Positions 60,780-64,000 of a stretch of 64,000 nucleotides of DNA are shown here, piece by piece (within the stretch, counting starts at the first letter, position 1; every line of letters starts with the position of its first letter). The translations under genes were made by a program, and so were the position numbers. This DNA comes from Hymenolepis diminuta (taxonomy: Eukaryota > Platyhelminthes > Cestoda > Cyclophyllidea > Hymenolepididae). The stretch covers positions 2,917,685-2,981,684 of the forward strand of contig CAADRB010000004.1 of the NCBI GenBank assembly GCA_900708905.1, given 5' to 3'. Below the pieces are notes generated by a model, which was not told the origin of the DNA, made no database searches, and was given only the letters and a program-made list of their open reading frames with translations.

Positions 60780-60915
60780 TATCCTGGAGCCGCCCCTACG
60801 AGGAACTTACACTCTACCATCTCTCTTGTTGACTAGGCTTGGCTGAGACAGATAGTTACCCACATCACCGGATGTGGATCGATGGGCTTTGACCTAGTGA
60901 CCTCTGACTAAGCAG
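60780..60915 (-). repeat. tRNA-derived SINE-like repeat, head fragment
   Basis: Minus strand: GTCAGAGGTCACTAGGTCAA, then CCATCGATCCACATCCGGTG, CTAGTCAACAAGAGAGATGG. The first block matches the B-box region CCAGAGGTCACGAGTTCGAC of copy 4. Confidence 0.45.
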
Positions 60916-62339
60916 AAGTATACATTGATCAATACATTACGTTGAACTAAAAGGGTTAGAAGCACCGGGTATATATTTACATAATGACCAAATCATGAAT
61001 GTAAAATTTTCAAATCATTAGAAAATCTGCTTTAAACAGACTGATTAATACCGCATTACGGAATGCATACACAACTTTATTCGTTTGTTATTTAATACAC
61101 CATGATTAATTAAATGACATATAAGATTTAATACAATATATTCCATTGAATTTCTTCTTTTGCAAAATATGCTTTGAAGCTTCACTGGAATAAAAATTAA
61201 TTTTAATTCAGAGAATTTTTATCCTCATTGTGGTATCTAGAACCCATTGTTTGTCCATAAGGTAAACTCTCTAACAGACTAGGTATGATGGACTTCTCTC
61301 CGCAACAAAGTGTATCCTGTTTGTTCGCACAATATGCTGTGTTGTCTCGGAGTTTCCTGAATCTTCTAGTGCACTCCTTTTTCATCTCCAATAAACTTAT
61401 GTATTTTCCTTATGCGCTTTACATATGGTTATGTCGTGCACAGTATTTTCTTACTTTAGGCACTATTTAATGAAATGAAAAAATGAAATAAAATAATACA
61501 ATTTTATGTCATATTATTAATAAACATAATTAATTCAAATAATTGTTCATAAATAACGATTTCAGGAACTATTTTGAATTTTTCTATTAAAAAATATTGC
61601 CTCATGAAAAGGTCGATATATAACTTAATTTATAATAATTATATTTATCATTTTATGATGAAATTTCATGCCTTTCCTTTATCCCAACTGCAAAGTGTGA
61701 TTATATATTAATTTTCATTTATGTTCAGAATTATCAGAGGATAGAGTTAAACTAGTCTCCATTTTGAAAGTACATTACTTTGATTGATTTGAAGTAGTGA
61801 AAAATGTCATTGCATTGGCATTAATATTCATTTAAATGAGCTAGTATCAAATTATTAAAAAAAGGAACTGATCTTATATCCTTTCCTTTTATTCAATTGC
61901 ATCCAACCATTAGTGACTGATTAGGAGCAGTTACCTCTATCCCACATATCCGGAATGCCATGATATTAAAGAGCTTTGTGATTTCATGGGGATTGATTGC
62001 CGTATTTATGGGCGGTTATGAAAGTATTATTTTATGCTAATTGGGGCTTTTCTACACTATTGTAATACTACTTTTCTGCCACTATGATCAACGTGCCCAT
62101 TAAATATTGTTAAGCTACAGTTGATTCAGACTCAGAAAGAGATAGGTAAGACAAAATGCAATTATTCCAAGATGCTTTATTAACTCAGCGAAAAACTACT
62201 TATTTAAATACAAGTCGTCTTTATATTATTGAACTTTGAAGGTTGTCCCAATAAACCATCACGTTGTCAAGGCCGATGTGCGTCCGCATATTGATGAGGA
62301 TGATGGACATGGAGAGGTTGCGCGTTCCAATTAATATGT
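60916..62339. other. No gene found
   Basis: AT-rich with nothing recognisable on either strand. Confidence 0.5.
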
Positions 62340-62615
62340 CTGCTCCGTCTCTCCTTGTATTGCGCACCTACTGTCTGCCCTAACTGTCAGTCGCTCATCA
62401 ATGAACAAAGAACACGAAATTTGTCAACAATCCCACAATACACCATTTCGCATGTCCTCGCCTTTCGTAATCTTTCCCAATTACGCTTTCTAATCATTCC
62501 TTCCTTTCTCATTCCGTTCCAATTGCCAGACATACACGTGGTCTTACTTAGCACTTGGTCTTCTCACTCGAGAAAGGCCGTTGTTCCCTGTTGGCCCTGA
62601 GAAGATCAATAATTT
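62340..62615 (+). repeat. Unclassified repeat (family C), copy 2
   Basis: Colinear with 46430-46705: ATTGCGCACCTACTG, CTGCCCTAACTGTCAGTC, GCTCATCAATGAACAAAG, CCCAATTACGCTTTCTAATC, GTCTTACTTAGCACTTGG, CTTCTCACTCGAGAAAGGCC. No coding potential recognised. Confidence 0.7.
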
Positions 62616-63058
62616 TATATGGGAAATTATAAGCCTAATTTGGCCAGCCTTCTAAAATGGCTTCATTAGCGGGATAAAATCTACTTTGGACGATTTAAAT
62701 ACCATATTCAGGAATCGTTCATTTCAAGACAGAACAGAAATTTTGAATTTAAATACAACACGGGACAAGATGATAAAATCGAATATCAGAATTGAATAAT
62801 GTATTGAACAGTAGAGTAGCACATGTACTATACTACCAATAAATCGTGGTGACATAATTAACCGTGGAATACAATTGACTGATCAACTGTATCTGAACAC
62901 CGTGGATATGATCTTATCCATGAGCCTGGAAATCAAGCCTGAAACTTGAAAACCAGAGCATAATACAATAACTGTGCGTGATAAGGAGAATATGGTAGTT
63001 CGGTCCTTTCAGAATTAAAGCAGGATTTGTTATTAAGTCCCCTTCAATAGGCAAAGTG

Positions 63059-63250
63059 ACCAATGGAGGAAGACCCTATGTCTTCAAACAAAATCCGGCT
63101 CCATTCCAAAAGGTTCTCAAAATCTAGGATTGGATAGTAGAGAATTTTCATCCTCACGTCACATCAAACTTATGGCCGCCTCCTAACTACTCACCAGACC
63201 TTGAGCCTTTCGATTACCGAACTGAAATCATGACGGATCCCAAGTTTGTT
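63059..63250 (+). pseudogene. Second mariner-like transposase, C-terminal fragment
   Basis: One frame reads GGRPYVFKQNPAP, an in-frame TAG, DWIVENFHPHV, LWPPPNYSPDLEPFDY. This is the end of the catalytic core of a Tc1/mariner-superfamily transposase, where relatives usually have QQDSAP and SPDLNPLDY. The second catalytic Asp has become Asn (KQN), with about 39 positions to the last Asp, so it is a different lineage from the D34D element at 47 kb. The fragment is inactive (stop codon, lost Asp). Confidence 0.65.
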
Positions 63251-63394
63251 CAGCCATAGGTGAGATCCCTAACCACCTAACATACTTCAATAATTCCGTC
63301 ATGGAATGCAATTCGTTGGTTCTGTGGGAAGCATGGCCCAAATAAGTATTTATTAAGGAATATCATAAGAGATAGGGCAAGTTAATATTATATG

Positions 63395-63560
63395 ACATAA
63401 AGACTATAAAAAGTATGAAAAATAGAAATGAAGATGCAAAGAGAGAGGAAGAAGCCATCTTGCCTCATAACCACATTTCTCTGACTCAACAAGGGACCTG
63501 ATCTAGCCAATGGCCTGCGAGAAACGGACCAACCTCTAAACGAAATATCTTTCATCTGCA
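63395..63560 (-). repeat. Two-copy repeat (family D), reverse copy
   Basis: Reverse complement has GCCATTGGCTAGATCAGGTC, CCTTGTTGAGTCAGAG and a CTTCTTCCTCTCTCTTTGC tail, related to 12930-13110. Confidence 0.45.
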
Positions 63561-64000
63561 TTTTAGAAGACTGGGAGATGGGACAATAAGGCGTGAGAAA
63601 TAAAATAATGTGAAGGCAGAAGCAGAAAGACTGACTAGGATGTGCAAAAATCGAGTTAACCGTCTAGAAATCCTATTTATCAGTTGATGGTTAGGGTGAA
63701 GATGATAAGATGTCTCTAACTGATCTAACTGATTAATAGACATTTTAGGAAACGAGCCTATCGGAAACACGTCCAATCATCCGGACTACTGAAGTCTAAA
63801 TTTCAATTAAACCTACTAATTATAGGCCCACACGTGACAATAATGAACATCAATTTCGGCGACAGTTTTGATCCGTAGCACTGACAAAGCCTGATCCTGT
63901 TATCTCCGGTCAAATGTATTGTCACTTATCCTCCACTACTCTCATTATGTCCTTGGATGGATCTGTTATGTGATCTTGAACGAAGTTAACGGGCATCGTC

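Overview
The window looks like AT-rich nuclear DNA from a parasitic flatworm, most likely a tapeworm. This is an inference. It rests on many introns of only 32 to 42 nt beside a few of 1 to 2 kb, animal-type orthologues (LIN9, PGM1, RNase H1), a mariner element, and several families of short non-coding repeats in what is otherwise gene-poor sequence. A trematode or another AT-rich flatworm is not excluded. There are small assembly gaps at 23803-23812, 29043 and 40913-40918.

Three protein genes can be rebuilt exon by exon, all between about 12 and 30 kb. On the minus strand, RNase H1 (22808 to 20511, 6 exons, 283 aa) is followed after 125 bp by phosphoglucomutase PGM1 (20385 to 12267, 7 exons, 577 aa). 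The short gap holds an AATAAA signal and a pyrimidine-rich AG just before the PGM1 ATG, the layout expected of a spliced-leader (trans-spliced) operon. On the plus strand, divergent and 3.5 kb away, lies LIN9 (26295 to 29659, 9 exons, 581 aa), the DREAM/MuvB cell-cycle transcription factor subunit.

The rest is mainly repeats. (a) A tRNA-derived SINE-like family has about ten copies on both strands, three of them in PGM1 introns. (b) An unclassified ~400 bp repeat has four copies (2640, 32640, 35700, 49595). (c) A second unclassified repeat occurs near 30420, 46430 and 62340, and a third two-copy family at 12930 and 63395. (d) A nearly complete but frame-broken mariner with terminal inverted repeats lies at 46970-48250, with relics of a second mariner-like lineage at 8430, 55900, 56910 and 63059. 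(e) A broken kelch-repeat gene fragment lies at 40.7-41.2 kb.

The most notable local event is a copy of part of RNase H1 (exon 5 plus intron 4) sitting in the last intron of the neighbouring PGM1 gene, same strand and still open in frame. No rRNA gene, canonical tRNA gene or CRISPR array was seen. Large parts of 1-12 kb, 33-46 kb and 48-64 kb contain nothing I can call a gene.
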